From Bacillota bacterium (GTDB lineage: Bacteria > Bacillota > Clostridia > Oscillospirales > Acutalibacteraceae), in NCBI GenBank assembly GCA_023397245.1, contig JAEWUH010000204.1, positions 1-31,951 on the forward strand: 31,951 nt of DNA. Direction: 5' to 3'. Position numbers and translations under genes: made by a program. The first letter of the stretch is position 1; each line of letters starts with the position of its first letter. A model generated the notes under the pieces. The model had not been told where the DNA came from. It saw only the letters and a list, made by a program, of their open reading frames with translations, and made no database searches. Below, one piece after another: positions 6,781 to 14,818 of this stretch.

Positions 6781-7638
6781 CTATTTTTTCGAATCAATAC
6801 GACCATAAAGCGGCGTACTCTTATCATGTGCTGTTTGCCGGAAAGCCGTGTTTTCGGCAGCCGGTGCAGGAGAAGGCGTTTGCGCCGGTCTTGGGCCGCG
6901 GTTGTTGTTAAAGTTTCCGCGCGGCTTGCCGTTTCCGCCGTTATTGTTGTACGGGCGGTTCTGCTGCGGTCTTCCGTTATTGTTAAAGGTTCTGCGGGGC
7001 ATCGGGCGTTCGCCCGCCTCCGGGCCAATGACTACATGGCGGCCCAGGTCTTCCCCCTCCGACCAGGACTTTGCACCCGGCACGGTCTGAACGGCGGTAT
7101 GGATGATTCTGCGTTCATAAGGGTTCATCGGTTCAAGGGAAGTATTTCTTCCGGTCTTTACCGCTTTTGCGGCGATCTTTTTGCCGAGCACTTCCAGCGT
7201 ATCCTTGCGCTTTTCGCGGTAATTTCCGATATCGAGCGTAATACGGTAATAGGAATTGTCAATATGGTTCGCAACCAGACCAGCCAGATACTGCAGCGCG
7301 TCGAGGGTTTCGCCGCGGTGGCCGATAATAAACCCGATGTCCTCGCCGGTAAGCGAGAGCAGCGCACCGGATTCTTCCTCGGTTACGGAAACCTCTACGG
7401 AACGGAGCCCCATGTTGGCCAGAATTGTTTTCAAATAACTCGCGGCGGCGTCCGCCGGGCTGCTTTCAATGAATACTCTGACCTTTGCGGGATTTCCGCC
7501 GAATAGACCGAATGTCTTTTTTGTGGGCATTTCAAGAATTTCAAACTCGGCGTCGTAGGTTTCTACGCCCAATTCTCTGCAGGCAGCTTCCCGGGCCAGC
7601 TCAACGGTATCTCCAGTTGCGATCGCTTCTTTAATCAC
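6781..7638 (-). CDS. jag: RNA-binding protein KhpB/Jag (Jag-N, KH, R3H)
   Basis: A 285-residue cytoplasmic RNA-binding protein, known in other Bacillota as a partner of KhpA and linked to cell division and sporulation. Jag-N spans about 1-52, then a KH domain with the GHRG loop (106-109), then an R3H domain with R176-x3-H180. Residues 217-263 are a low-complexity tail rich in Asn, Gly, Arg and Pro, and the protein ends with STPLYGRIDSKK. The start is GTG with GGGAGG 7 bases upstream. It follows yidC by 24 bases, the usual arrangement. The disordered tail is longer than in Bacillus Jag (from memory). Confidence 0.95.
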   Translation of the reverse strand: MIKEAIATGDTVELAREAACRELGVETYDAEFEILEMPTKKTFGLFGGNPAKVRVFIESSPADAAASYLKTILANMGLRSVEVSVTEEESGALLSLTGEDIGFIIGHRGETLDALQYLAGLVANHIDNSYYRITLDIGNYREKRKDTLEVLGKKIAAKAVKTGRNTSLEPMNPYERRIIHTAVQTVPGAKSWSEGEDLGRHVVIGPEAGERPMPRRTFNNNGRPQQNRPYNNNGGNGKPRGNFNNNRGPRPAQTPSPAPAAENTAFRQTAHDKSTPLYGRIDSKK

Positions 7639-7662
7639 AGTAATACCTCCCTGGTTTCACAT

Positions 7663-8721
7663 TTATTTTTTCGAACCCAAATAATTGTCTTTCGTTTTCT
7701 GATCTTTTGTTTTCTGCTTCGGGGCAGCTTTACTATCCGCAGACTGCTGAACTTTTTCCATCACTTTTTTTACCTGCGCGCCCGGAATCATTTTTACATC
7801 CGCTTCTTCCTGTTCAAGCAGCGCAATCCTCTGGGCTTCCGCCTTGGCGTTCAGGTCGGCCGGGCCGAACCAGATGTTAAGGATAAGAGTCTGCAGGAAT
7901 CCGGTCAACGTGGAAATAATCCAGTAAAAACCGACCGCAGCCGGCATTGTGCAGGCGATCCATGCGCTGAAAAGCGGCATAAAGTAGAACATTGCCTTCA
8001 TGCAGCCCTGCTGTTGCTGCATCGCGGGCTGGGACCGGTTCATATACAGCTGCGTCAGCAGAGATGTGACCAGGCAGAGCACAGGAATAATCCACAAATT
8101 GGAACGGAAAATCGTACCGAATATATTAGCCGGATCGGACGGGGTATCCAAAAGATTCAGGCCCAGGAACTGGAACCCGTGGCTGAAAGACGTAATTTTG
8201 GAAAGCTCGTCCGCGCTGAACATGGTAAGATGCGGCCTTAACGTCTCAAAATGTTTGATAATTTCGATCTGCGGATAGGTCGCGTTAAACGTGGAACCCA
8301 CGCCGGGGATCGCCTTGAGCATATTCACGGCTTTGGTGATTCCGTCCGCGGAAAGGTGCAGCGCATTGGCAAGCGGGTTCTGAACGGTATAGAACAGACC
8401 CATTACAATTACAAGCGGAATCAAAGTGGTCATGCAGCCGCTGGCCGGGTTGACCCCTTCCTTTTCATAAAGCTTCTGCGTTTCCTCCTGAAGCTTTGCT
8501 TTGTCATTTCCGTACTTTTTCTGCAGCTCTTTCTGCTTGAGAGCCATTTTGCTGGTCATGGCCATCGATTTCTGCTGCTTTACGGAAAAAGGAAACATCA
8601 GAATTTTCAGGGTTACGGTAAACAGAATGATTGCAATACCGTAGTCCTGTATTACATACTTGTAGAAAAACCAGAGAAGATAACCGAGAATGCTTCCGAA
8701 GTAATTGAATATATCCATCAT
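7663..8721 (-). CDS. yidC: Membrane protein insertase YidC/Oxa1
   Basis: A 352-residue integral membrane insertase (SpoIIIJ type). Hydrophobic segments begin at about residues 10-45, followed by the cytoplasmic amphipathic hairpin (VKQQKSMAMTSKMALKQKEL, from 47). More membrane segments come at about 100-120 and in the 200-290 region, then a charged Lys-rich tail. No lipobox or signal peptide is visible. The groove residue, Arg in B. subtilis SpoIIIJ, appears as Lys39 (TVTLKILMFP). Two adjacent ATG codons compete for the start; GAGGAG lies 10 bases upstream. It sits in the usual rpmH-rnpA-yidD-yidC-jag operon. Confidence 0.96.
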   Translation of the reverse strand: MMDIFNYFGSILGYLLWFFYKYVIQDYGIAIILFTVTLKILMFPFSVKQQKSMAMTSKMALKQKELQKKYGNDKAKLQEETQKLYEKEGVNPASGCMTTLIPLVIVMGLFYTVQNPLANALHLSADGITKAVNMLKAIPGVGSTFNATYPQIEIIKHFETLRPHLTMFSADELSKITSFSHGFQFLGLNLLDTPSDPANIFGTIFRSNLWIIPVLCLVTSLLTQLYMNRSQPAMQQQQGCMKAMFYFMPLFSAWIACTMPAAVGFYWIISTLTGFLQTLILNIWFGPADLNAKAEAQRIALLEQEEADVKMIPGAQVKKVMEKVQQSADSKAAPKQKTKDQKTKDNYLGSKK

Positions 8722-8800
8722 AAAAGAAGTACTCCTCTATAATTGCTAAAGGAACCGCTGAATAAATCCCTATATTCATCTTGGTTTAATCAGTGCTTCC

Positions 8801-9028
8801 TTAACTCTTTTCCTTTTTTTCAGGAACGGGATCGTAACCGCCCCGGCTGAACGGGTTGCAGCGCAAGATGCGATACAATGCAAGAAAAAATCCCTTAAAT
8901 GCGCCGAAGCGTTCCACCGCCTGAAGCGCGTAATTGGAACAGGTTGGGTAATACTTGCAGCACGGCTTTTTGTAGGGGGATATGGCGGTCTGATAAAACC
9001 TTATAAGCCAAATAAGCGGGCGCTTCAT
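8801..9028 (-). CDS. yidD: Membrane protein insertion efficiency factor YidD
   Basis: A 75-residue protein of the YidD family. The signature is complete: LIRFYQTAISPYKKPCCKYYPTCSNYA near 9-35 with its three cysteines, and a C-terminal RCNPFSRGGYDPVP. The N-terminal helix is amphipathic and likely lies on the inner membrane face beside YidC. Its ATG overlaps the rnpA TGA (ATGA), so translation is probably coupled. Confidence 0.97.
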   Translation of the reverse strand: MKRPLIWLIRFYQTAISPYKKPCCKYYPTCSNYALQAVERFGAFKGFFLALYRILRCNPFSRGGYDPVPEKKEKS

Positions 9029-9360
9029 TTTAAAACCCCCGCGTTTTTGAACTGCTGCGTCATGGCACGGTAAACATCCGTGCTCTTTACAAAGGGCGTT
9101 TTTCCCCTCGCAACAAAAATAAAATCATAACCGGCCTGTACCTTCGGCGCCATCAGGCGAAAGGCTTCCCTTATCACCCGGCGCGACCGGTTTCTTTTTA
9201 CGGCATTTCCCGTTTTTTTGCCGGTGGTAATGCCGATTCTTACATTATTGCTGCGGTTTTTCAAAACGTAAGTGACAAGCACGGGACTCACGTAGGATTT
9301 TCCCCTGGTATAAATCCTTCTGAAATCCCTGTTCTCTTTAATCGGTAAAAATAAATCCAT
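9025..9360 (-). CDS. rnpA: Ribonuclease P protein component
   Basis: A 111-residue basic protein subunit of RNase P, which matures tRNA 5' ends with the RNA subunit encoded elsewhere. The family start is seen as IKENRDFRRIYTRGKS, and the RNR motif as KRNRSRRVIREAFR. I place the start at ATG 9360. An in-frame GTG at 9420 would add 20 hydrophobic residues foreign to the family and would lie inside the hairpin at 9415-9433. The Shine-Dalgarno for 9360 is weak (GGTGCGG, 10 bases upstream), so expression may be low or coupled to upstream translation. Confidence 0.95.
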   Translation of the reverse strand: MDLFLPIKENRDFRRIYTRGKSYVSPVLVTYVLKNRSNNVRIGITTGKKTGNAVKRNRSRRVIREAFRLMAPKVQAGYDFIFVARGKTPFVKSTDVYRAMTQQFKNAGVLK

Positions 9361-9410
9361 AACAGTAAAACCGCACCACAATTTCCAAACGATTAATAAA
9401 GAGTTAAAAA

Positions 9411-9440
9411 GAAAGGCCACACAAAAGGTGGCCCTTTTTT
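9411..9440. terminator. Terminator-like hairpin between rpmH and rnpA
   Basis: GGCCAC (9415-9420) pairs with GTGGCC (9428-9433) around a 7-base loop. On the minus strand the run TTTCTTTTT follows; on the plus strand TTTTTT follows. It lies 10 bases past the rpmH stop and upstream of rnpA with no obvious second promoter, so it is best read as a partial terminator or processing site that keeps rnpA below rpmH. Confidence 0.55.
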
Positions 9441-9442
9441 GC

Positions 9443-9577
9443 TTAATAACTCAAGCTTGCTCTGCCCTTCGCTCTGCGGCGGGCCAAAACCTTACGGCCG
9501 TTGCGGGTAGACATTCTTTTACGGAACCCGTGCTCCTTTTGTCTGTGAAGCTTCTTGGGCTGATAAGTTCTCAGCAT
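9443..9577 (-). CDS. rpmH: 50S ribosomal protein L34
   Basis: A complete 44-residue protein beginning MLRTYQPKKLHRQKEHGFRK and ending GRASLSY, an unmistakable L34. It belongs to the large ribosomal subunit. AGGAGG lies 8 bases before the ATG, and a near-consensus promoter lies at 9619-9648. It is the first gene of the leftward operon, as usual beside dnaA. Confidence 0.98.
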   Translation of the reverse strand: MLRTYQPKKLHRQKEHGFRKRMSTRNGRKVLARRRAKGRASLSY

Positions 9578-9618
9578 GAAAAAACCCTCCTTTCGAGGTA
9601 CAAACCTTGCAATTTAGC

Positions 9619-9648
9619 ATTATATATTAAAAACTTGCAGCCTGTCAA
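9619..9648 (-). promoter_or_regulatory. rpmH operon promoter
   Basis: On the minus strand a perfect TTGACA (9648-9643) and a perfect TATAAT (9624-9619) are separated by 18 bases, about 40 bases before the rpmH start. This is the strongest promoter seen in the window and fits a ribosomal protein operon. Confidence 0.85.
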
Positions 9649-9852
9649 CCTAAATTTTGCCCCAATTTTAGAAAAAATCGGGATTGCGGCGGCATGCTGC
9701 GGAATTCTCTTCTAAGGATTGTCCCGATACATTCAATATACCACAATATAATGTAAAATAAAAGAAAAAGAAAATAAAAAATAAATTTAAATGAATAGAT
9801 GTCAAAGTGCACCCGCACTACAATATAATGTGTTCAATGGCAAAAATGAAAT
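9649..9852. other. AT-rich rpmH-dnaA divergent spacer, possible left part of oriC
   Basis: AT-rich DNA at the strand switch. It holds a 12-base direct repeat, ACAATATAATGT, at 9743-9754 and 9820-9831, and a purine-rich A/G tract near 9755-9780. No clear TTATCCACA box was found. Its position matches the upstream half of bipartite Bacillota origins. Confidence 0.5.
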
Positions 9853-9881
9853 TTGTCAAAATCCTCGTTTTGTGGTAATAT
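9853..9881 (+). promoter_or_regulatory. Candidate dnaA promoter
   Basis: TTGTCA (9853-9858), a 17-base spacer and TAATAT (9876-9881) preceded by TGG, an extended -10. TATAAT at 9879-9884 overlaps it but would need a 20-base spacer. The dnaA ATG follows at 9932 with TGAGG upstream. Confidence 0.5.
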
Positions 9882-9931
9882 AATTTATGTTATGCCCAAG
9901 AGTATAAATAATTTAAAATGAGGTTTATAGA

Positions 9932-11242
9932 ATGGAATCCTTCACCGAAGTCTGGAATCTTGTCTGCGATTACTGCAAAAACAAAATAACCGATATTGCG
10001 TATTCCACCTGGATTAATCGGATTGAACCCGTGAGCCTTGATTTTGCCAAAGGTACCGCAGTTCTTAAGGTTCCCAACGAGCTTCACCGCCAGACGCTGA
10101 CACATTACTACATGGACCTGCTGGGCGAGGCCTTTGCACAGATTTTCGGTCAGGAAATTACCATACATATCTGCATTCCGGAGGAAGTACCCGCCGAAAA
10201 GCCGAATGACGAAACGCCCCCCATCAACGACGATTACGAGTTCACCTTTGACACGTTCATTGTGGGCTCCTCCAATAAATTTGCGCACGCGGCTTCCATG
10301 GCGGTTGCCCACAAGCCCGCGACCCTTTACAATCCGCTGTTTATTTACGGAAACTCCGGGCTTGGAAAAACACATCTGCTCTACGCCATCTGCAACGAAA
10401 TCAGCCGCACCGACCCGAAAACCAACATTATTTATATAAAGGGCGACGAATTTACCAACGAGCTGATTGAATCCATCCGGCACGGCACCACGCTGGAATT
10501 CCACAACCGCTACCGAAAAGCGGACGTGCTCCTGGTGGACGATATTCAGTTCATCGCCGGCAAGGATTCCACGCAGGAGGAGTTTTTCCATACCTTTAAT
10601 ACGCTTTATGAAGCAAAAAAACAGATTGTACTCACCTCAGACCGGCCGCCCAAGGATATTGCCACGCTGGAGGAACGTCTTCTCACCCGTTTTGAGTGGG
10701 GACTGACCGCGGATATCCAGCCGCCGGATTTTGAAACGCGCATCGCGATTATCAAGCGCAAGGCGGAGCTTCTGGAAATAGAATTACCGGATAATGTCGC
10801 GGAATACATTGCGAACCGGCTGAAAAACAATATTCGCCAGCTGGAGGGCGCAGTCAAGAAGATGAAGGCCTATAATCTGCTCGGCGAAGGCCTCAGCATT
10901 ACCACGGCACAGGCCGCCATCTGCGATATCATCAACAACGACCAGCCAACCCCCTACACCGTGGAAAAAATTATCGACGAGGTTGCGCGCACGTTCGGCA
11001 CCTCGGGCGAGGATATCCGTTCCTCAAAGCGTTCCGCCAACATTTCCAACGCGCGCCAGATTGCCATGTATGTGGTAAGGGAAATTACCCAGATGCCACT
11101 GAGCGCCATCGGCACGGAATTCGGCCGCCGCGACCACTCCACCGTGGTTTACGCCATCCAGCAGGTAGAAAAAGGGCTGGTGCGCGACCCGAAAACCAAA
11201 GCGACCGTGGAAGATATCATCAAAAATATCCGAGACCGTTAA
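9932..11242 (+). CDS. dnaA: Chromosomal replication initiator DnaA
   Basis: A 436-residue initiator. Domain I spans about 1-80, a short linker follows (81-103), then the AAA+ domain with Walker A GNSGLGKT (140-147) and Walker B LLVDD (200-204), the segment LTSDRPP and the arginine-containing LLTRFEWG. Domain IV carries the DNA-binding signature as RRDHSTVVYA near the C-terminus, where many DnaA proteins have GGRDHTTV. It opens the oriC contacts and melts the origin. Domain II is among the shorter forms. First gene of the rightward block. Confidence 0.99.
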   Translation: MESFTEVWNLVCDYCKNKITDIAYSTWINRIEPVSLDFAKGTAVLKVPNELHRQTLTHYYMDLLGEAFAQIFGQEITIHICIPEEVPAEKPNDETPPINDDYEFTFDTFIVGSSNKFAHAASMAVAHKPATLYNPLFIYGNSGLGKTHLLYAICNEISRTDPKTNIIYIKGDEFTNELIESIRHGTTLEFHNRYRKADVLLVDDIQFIAGKDSTQEEFFHTFNTLYEAKKQIVLTSDRPPKDIATLEERLLTRFEWGLTADIQPPDFETRIAIIKRKAELLEIELPDNVAEYIANRLKNNIRQLEGAVKKMKAYNLLGEGLSITTAQAAICDIINNDQPTPYTVEKIIDEVARTFGTSGEDIRSSKRSANISNARQIAMYVVREITQMPLSAIGTEFGRRDHSTVVYAIQQVEKGLVRDPKTKATVEDIIKNIRDR

Positions 11243-11475
11243 ATTGTGGAGAATCCGTCCACATTTAAACATTTTCGGTTGAAACCGATTTTTTCCGGTT
11301 TTACGAAAACTCCGGATTATTTAACTTCTTTTCAACATTCCCCACAAAGTTTTCAACAACGTGTTAAAAACCAAAATTTTAATACATTTTGTTAACGAAA
11401 TTTTAACACGGAGAAATGTAAAACTTCGCATCGAAAATTACCGCGGCTGCTGGGCCCGGACACTTTTTCAACAAT
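11243..11475. other. Likely oriC: DnaA-box-like cluster between dnaA and dnaN
   Basis: AT-rich gap with repeated 9-mers. Near-consensus boxes are TTCTCCACA (minus, 11253-11245), CCGTCCACA (11255-11263) and TTCCCCACA (11338-11346). A second class, TTTTCAACA, occurs at 11329-11337, 11350-11358 and 11465-11473, with related TTTTTAACA (minus, 11370-11362) and TTTTAACA (11401-11408). The boxes at 11329, 11338 and 11350 are nearly contiguous. The stretch 11361-11408 is very AT-rich and could be the unwinding element. A short hairpin with a T6 tail (11275-11294) may also terminate dnaA weakly. Gene strand reverses just left of dnaA, as expected at an origin. Confidence 0.65.
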
Positions 11476-11548
11476 TCAAGGCCCACTACTGCTCTTACTA
11501 AAATAAATTCTTTCTTTCTATTCTAAAAAGACACGGGAGGATGGTTCC

Positions 11549-12655
11549 ATGAAATTCACTTGCAGCCGGCAGCAGCTGAACGAAGCTGTGTTGAATATTC
11601 AGCGTGCCGTTTCCACAAGATCCTCTGTACCGGCTCTGGAGGGAATTCTGCTGAAAGCGGAAAAAAACACAATTATGCTTTGCGGTTACGATCTGGAACT
11701 TGGTATGACGACGGAAATCGAAGCGCAGGTTGAGGAGGAAGGAAGCATTATCCTCAGCGCGCGGCTTTTCGGAGATATTGTCCGCCGCCTGCCGGCGGAT
11801 CAGGTTTACCTTGCCGCGGATACCAAAAACATGACGGTGATCAAAAGCGGGCCGTCCGATTTCTCGATTATGGGAATTCCCTCGGAAGAATATCCGGAAC
11901 TTCCTGCCGTAAACGGGGAAACTTCTATAAAAATTGCCAATAATATATTAAAGGGCATGATCCGCCAGACGATTTTCGCCGTTGCGGAAAGTGACGCGAA
12001 GCCGATTCATACCGGAACGCTGTTTGAAATGGAAAAAGATAAAATCCGGCTGGTTTCCGTGGACGGCTACCGTCTTGCAATGAGGGAGGAAAAAGCTCAG
12101 TGCGACCAGGAGCTTTCCTTTGTCGTTCCAGGCAAAACCCTCGGCGAGGTGCTCAAGCTTTTAAGCGACGGCGATGAAGAGCTCGAGATATTGATCGGCA
12201 GGAGGCACATTATTTTCAATGTCGGAAATTACCGCGTGATTTCCCGTCTGCTGGAAGGAGAATTCCTTGATTACCGCGCCGCGATTCCCGCTTCCAGCTC
12301 CACGGAAATTTTTGTGAAAACCCGTCTGTTTATCGACAGTGTGGAGCGTGTTTCCCTGCTGATCACCGACCGGCTGAAAAGCCCGCTGCGCTGTCTGTTC
12401 GCGGATAACGAAATCAAAGTTTCCTGCTCCACCTCCATCGGCCGCGCAAACGACCAGTTTGAGGCAAAAATCAGCGGGAACAGCGTGGAAATGGGATTTA
12501 ACAACCGCTATCTGCTGGATGCGCTGCGGAATACCGAGGGCGACGAGGTAAAAATCCAGCTGAACGGCGCATTAAGCCCGATGAAAGTGCTTCCGCGTGA
12601 GGGCGACTCGTTCCTGTTCCTTGTACTGCCCGTAAGGCTGAAAAACGAGCCTTAA
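11549..12655 (+). CDS. dnaN: DNA polymerase III beta sliding clamp
   Basis: A 368-residue clamp protein, full length, with the three repeated clamp domains expected from family length. It starts MKFTCSRQQLNEAVLNIQRA and ends LFLVLPVRL, the usual C-terminal strand. GGGAGG lies about 10 bases before the ATG. It holds the replicative polymerase on DNA and recruits repair factors. It lies immediately right of the likely origin and leads the S4-recF-remB genes. Confidence 0.98.
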   Translation: MKFTCSRQQLNEAVLNIQRAVSTRSSVPALEGILLKAEKNTIMLCGYDLELGMTTEIEAQVEEEGSIILSARLFGDIVRRLPADQVYLAADTKNMTVIKSGPSDFSIMGIPSEEYPELPAVNGETSIKIANNILKGMIRQTIFAVAESDAKPIHTGTLFEMEKDKIRLVSVDGYRLAMREEKAQCDQELSFVVPGKTLGEVLKLLSDGDEELEILIGRRHIIFNVGNYRVISRLLEGEFLDYRAAIPASSSTEIFVKTRLFIDSVERVSLLITDRLKSPLRCLFADNEIKVSCSTSIGRANDQFEAKISGNSVEMGFNNRYLLDALRNTEGDEVKIQLNGALSPMKVLPREGDSFLFLVLPVRLKNEP

Positions 12656-12690
12656 TTATTTTAGTGTGTGCTACAGAAAAGGATAAAAAA

Positions 12691-12909
12691 ATGACTGCGG
12701 AAAAGATTATGATTAATACGGAATTTATCCGGCTCGATTCGCTTCTGAAGCTCGGCGGCGCCGTGGAAACCGGCGGCCAGGCTAAATTTGCCGTGCAGAA
12801 CGGCGAAGTGAAGGTAAACGGCGAGGTCTGCACGATGCGCGGCAAAAAGCTGCGTCCCGGCGACACAGCCGAATACAATCAGAAAACCTATGAGGTGGAG
12901 AACGGGTGA
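12691..12909 (+). CDS. yaaA: S4-domain RNA-binding protein, YaaA/RlbA type
   Basis: A 72-residue single-domain S4 protein; the fold is read from IRLDSLLKLGGAVETGGQAK and VKVNGEVCTMRGKKLRPGD. Its place between dnaN and recF matches yaaA of B. subtilis, thought to act on the ribosome. The ATG at 12691 has AAGG 8 bases upstream and is preferred to an in-frame GTG at 12664. The TGA overlaps the recF GTG start, so the two are coupled. Confidence 0.9.
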   Translation: MTAEKIMINTEFIRLDSLLKLGGAVETGGQAKFAVQNGEVKVNGEVCTMRGKKLRPGDTAEYNQKTYEVENG

Positions 12910-13973
12910 ACATCCTTTCTCTGAGTTACGAAGGCTACCGCAACCTGCAGCCCGGGGAAATCGTTCCGGAAAGCGGAATTAACGTGATTTACGGAAAAAA
13001 CGCGCAGGGAAAAACAAACCTGCTGGAAGCGATGTGGCTGTTTACCGGAGGAAGATCGTTCCGCGGCTCCAAAGACGCGGACCTGATTGCCGTCGGCGGG
13101 CAGCGGGCGGAGTTGAATCTGCGTTTTTTCAGCGAAGAACGCGAGCAGACCGCGCAGATTCGCGTGGAAAACGCGCGCAGGAGCGCGGCCCTGAACGAAA
13201 TTCCGAAAAAATCGGCTTCCGAGCTGATCGGCAAATTCTGCGCGGTGCTTTTTTCGCCCGAGCATCTTTCTCTTGTGCGGGAAGGGCCTTCCTTTCGGCG
13301 CAATTTCATTGATTCCGCGCTCTGTCAGATCAAACCCGGCTATGCCGTGCTGCTGGCGCACTATAACCATACGCTCATTCAGCGGAATACGCTGCTCAAG
13401 GATATCCCGCGCCACGCCGAGCTGCTTGACACCCTTGAAATCTGGGATGAAAAGCTTGCAAGGTACGGCGAGGAGGTAATCCGGTGCAGAATGCAATATA
13501 TCGAATCTGTCTGTGAAACGGCAAAGCAGATTTACGCCGGAATTTCCGAAAACAGGGAAAAAATTGAGCTCACTTACCGGAAAAGCGCCGAAAATCTGCA
13601 GGAAGCGCTGAAAGCTTCGCGCCGGGAAGATATGTATACCGGTCATACGGGCTTCGGCCCGCACCGGGACGACCTTGAAATACTCATCGATTTTCAGTCT
13701 GCCCGGTCGTTCGGCTCCCAGGGGCAGAAACGCTCCGCCGTCCTTGCCCTCAAGCTTGCGGAAGCAGAAACGCTCCGCCGTAAAACCGGGGAAAAACCCG
13801 TGATTTTTCTGGACGACGTGATGAGCGAGCTGGATTCCGGCCGGCAGGATTATTTATTAAATCATCTGGACAGCTGCCAGGTGTTTATCACCTGCTGCGA
13901 GCCGGACGCCGTAAAACGGCTGAAAACCGGTGCGCTTTTTGAAATGAGCGGCGGAAGGCTTACCAAAAAATAG
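12906..13973 (+). CDS. recF: DNA replication/repair protein RecF
   Basis: A 355-residue SMC-like ATPase that helps load RecA at gaps, with RecO and RecR. Walker A is GKNAQGKT (30-37), the signature is SQGQKRSAVLALKLAEAE and Walker B is VIFLDDVMSELD. The start is GTG inside the GTGA overlap with yaaA. Length is normal. Confidence 0.98.
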   Translation: MNILSLSYEGYRNLQPGEIVPESGINVIYGKNAQGKTNLLEAMWLFTGGRSFRGSKDADLIAVGGQRAELNLRFFSEEREQTAQIRVENARRSAALNEIPKKSASELIGKFCAVLFSPEHLSLVREGPSFRRNFIDSALCQIKPGYAVLLAHYNHTLIQRNTLLKDIPRHAELLDTLEIWDEKLARYGEEVIRCRMQYIESVCETAKQIYAGISENREKIELTYRKSAENLQEALKASRREDMYTGHTGFGPHRDDLEILIDFQSARSFGSQGQKRSAVLALKLAEAETLRRKTGEKPVIFLDDVMSELDSGRQDYLLNHLDSCQVFITCCEPDAVKRLKTGALFEMSGGRLTKK

Positions 13974-13993
13974 CGGAAATGAGGATTTCTTTT

Positions 13994-14266
13994 ATGTATC
14001 TTCATCTGGGACAGAATACGGTGATCAAACTCAGCGATGTGGTCGGAATTTTTGATCTGGAAACCTCTACGATTTCCAAATCGACCAAAAATTATCTTGC
14101 CGACGCGCAAAAGGCCGGAAAGGTCGTAAACGTTTCCATGGAAATGCCGAAATCGTTTGTACTCTGCCGTGACAAGAAAAAAAACGTCACCGTTTACATT
14201 ACGCAGATCTCTTCCACCACCCTTTTGAAGCGTACCGCCTTTATCGATGAAATTTCCAATGTTTGA
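13994..14266 (+). CDS. remB: Extracellular matrix regulator RemB (DUF370)
   Basis: A 90-residue DUF370 protein beginning MYLHLGQNTVIKLSDVVGIF. In B. subtilis RemB (YaaB) sits in this same place between recF and gyrB and affects biofilm matrix expression; DUF370 proteins are DNA-binding. The ATG at 13994 is chosen because GAGG lies about 9 bases upstream and it matches the family N-terminus; an in-frame ATG at 13979 has no site. Confidence 0.92.
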   Translation: MYLHLGQNTVIKLSDVVGIFDLETSTISKSTKNYLADAQKAGKVVNVSMEMPKSFVLCRDKKKNVTVYITQISSTTLLKRTAFIDEISNV

Positions 14267-14317
14267 TAAATTTTTTCGAACGCCGGCTTACGGCGGACGG
14301 AAGGAAAGGCAGACTTG

Positions 14318-14809
14318 ATGCAGACATTCAAACTGGCGCAATGCCCGTACTGCGGCCGGAAAATCGGCCTTTTAAGATGCTGGGTCCTCAAAACCCAGGG
14401 GGAATACCGGTGCCCCAAGTGCGGCGGATATTCCAATATTGTGCTGCACCCGGCGCTCGTTTTCTTTGGGATGGTTGCAATCCTCATCAGCACGGCGGTT
14501 TTTCTGATTCAGATTCTTTTGATACGGACGTTCAGCTGGCTGGTTTTGATTTTGGTTTTTCTGCCGTTTCTGCTGTTTTTCCTTTCCTCGGTTTTTCTGG
14601 TACGGTTCAAAAAGCCCGTATCCCGCAGACGGCCTCCCGAAGAGGGGCACGGACTGCAGATTGAGCCGCCCGAAACGCAGAAACCGGACTTCCGCATAGA
14701 GCCGCCAGACGACCGAGGCCGCCGCGGCTTTCAGAGTGAACCGCCCGGCGCGCGGAACCGGGACGGCGGAGAACGGACCATTGTGATGAATTACACGAGA
14801 AAGCTGTAG
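14318..14809 (+). CDS. Zinc-ribbon membrane protein, unknown function (first of pair)
   Basis: A 163-residue protein. A zinc ribbon is formed by CPYC (9-12) and CPKC (32-35). Two membrane segments follow at about 46-68 and 73-96. The C-terminal third is charged and proline-rich with three similar units, QIEPPE, RIEPPD and QSEPPG, roughly 15-20 residues apart. AAGGAAAGG lies before the ATG; a TTG three bases earlier is also possible. It shares its plan with the next gene, so the two are probably diverged paralogues. Their place between remB and gyrB is not part of the core order known to me. Confidence 0.8.
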   Translation: MQTFKLAQCPYCGRKIGLLRCWVLKTQGEYRCPKCGGYSNIVLHPALVFFGMVAILISTAVFLIQILLIRTFSWLVLILVFLPFLLFFLSSVFLVRFKKPVSRRRPPEEGHGLQIEPPETQKPDFRIEPPDDRGRRGFQSEPPGARNRDGGERTIVMNYTRKL

Positions 14810-14818
14810 GAGCGCGTT

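Noticed and set aside
9360..9420. GTG at 9420 as rnpA start
   Set aside because: It would add 20 residues foreign to the family and lies in the inter-gene hairpin.
9890..10591. Long frame antisense to dnaA
   Set aside because: It is a by-product of dnaA codon bias; it lies fully over the DnaA AAA+ domain and has no recognisable domain.
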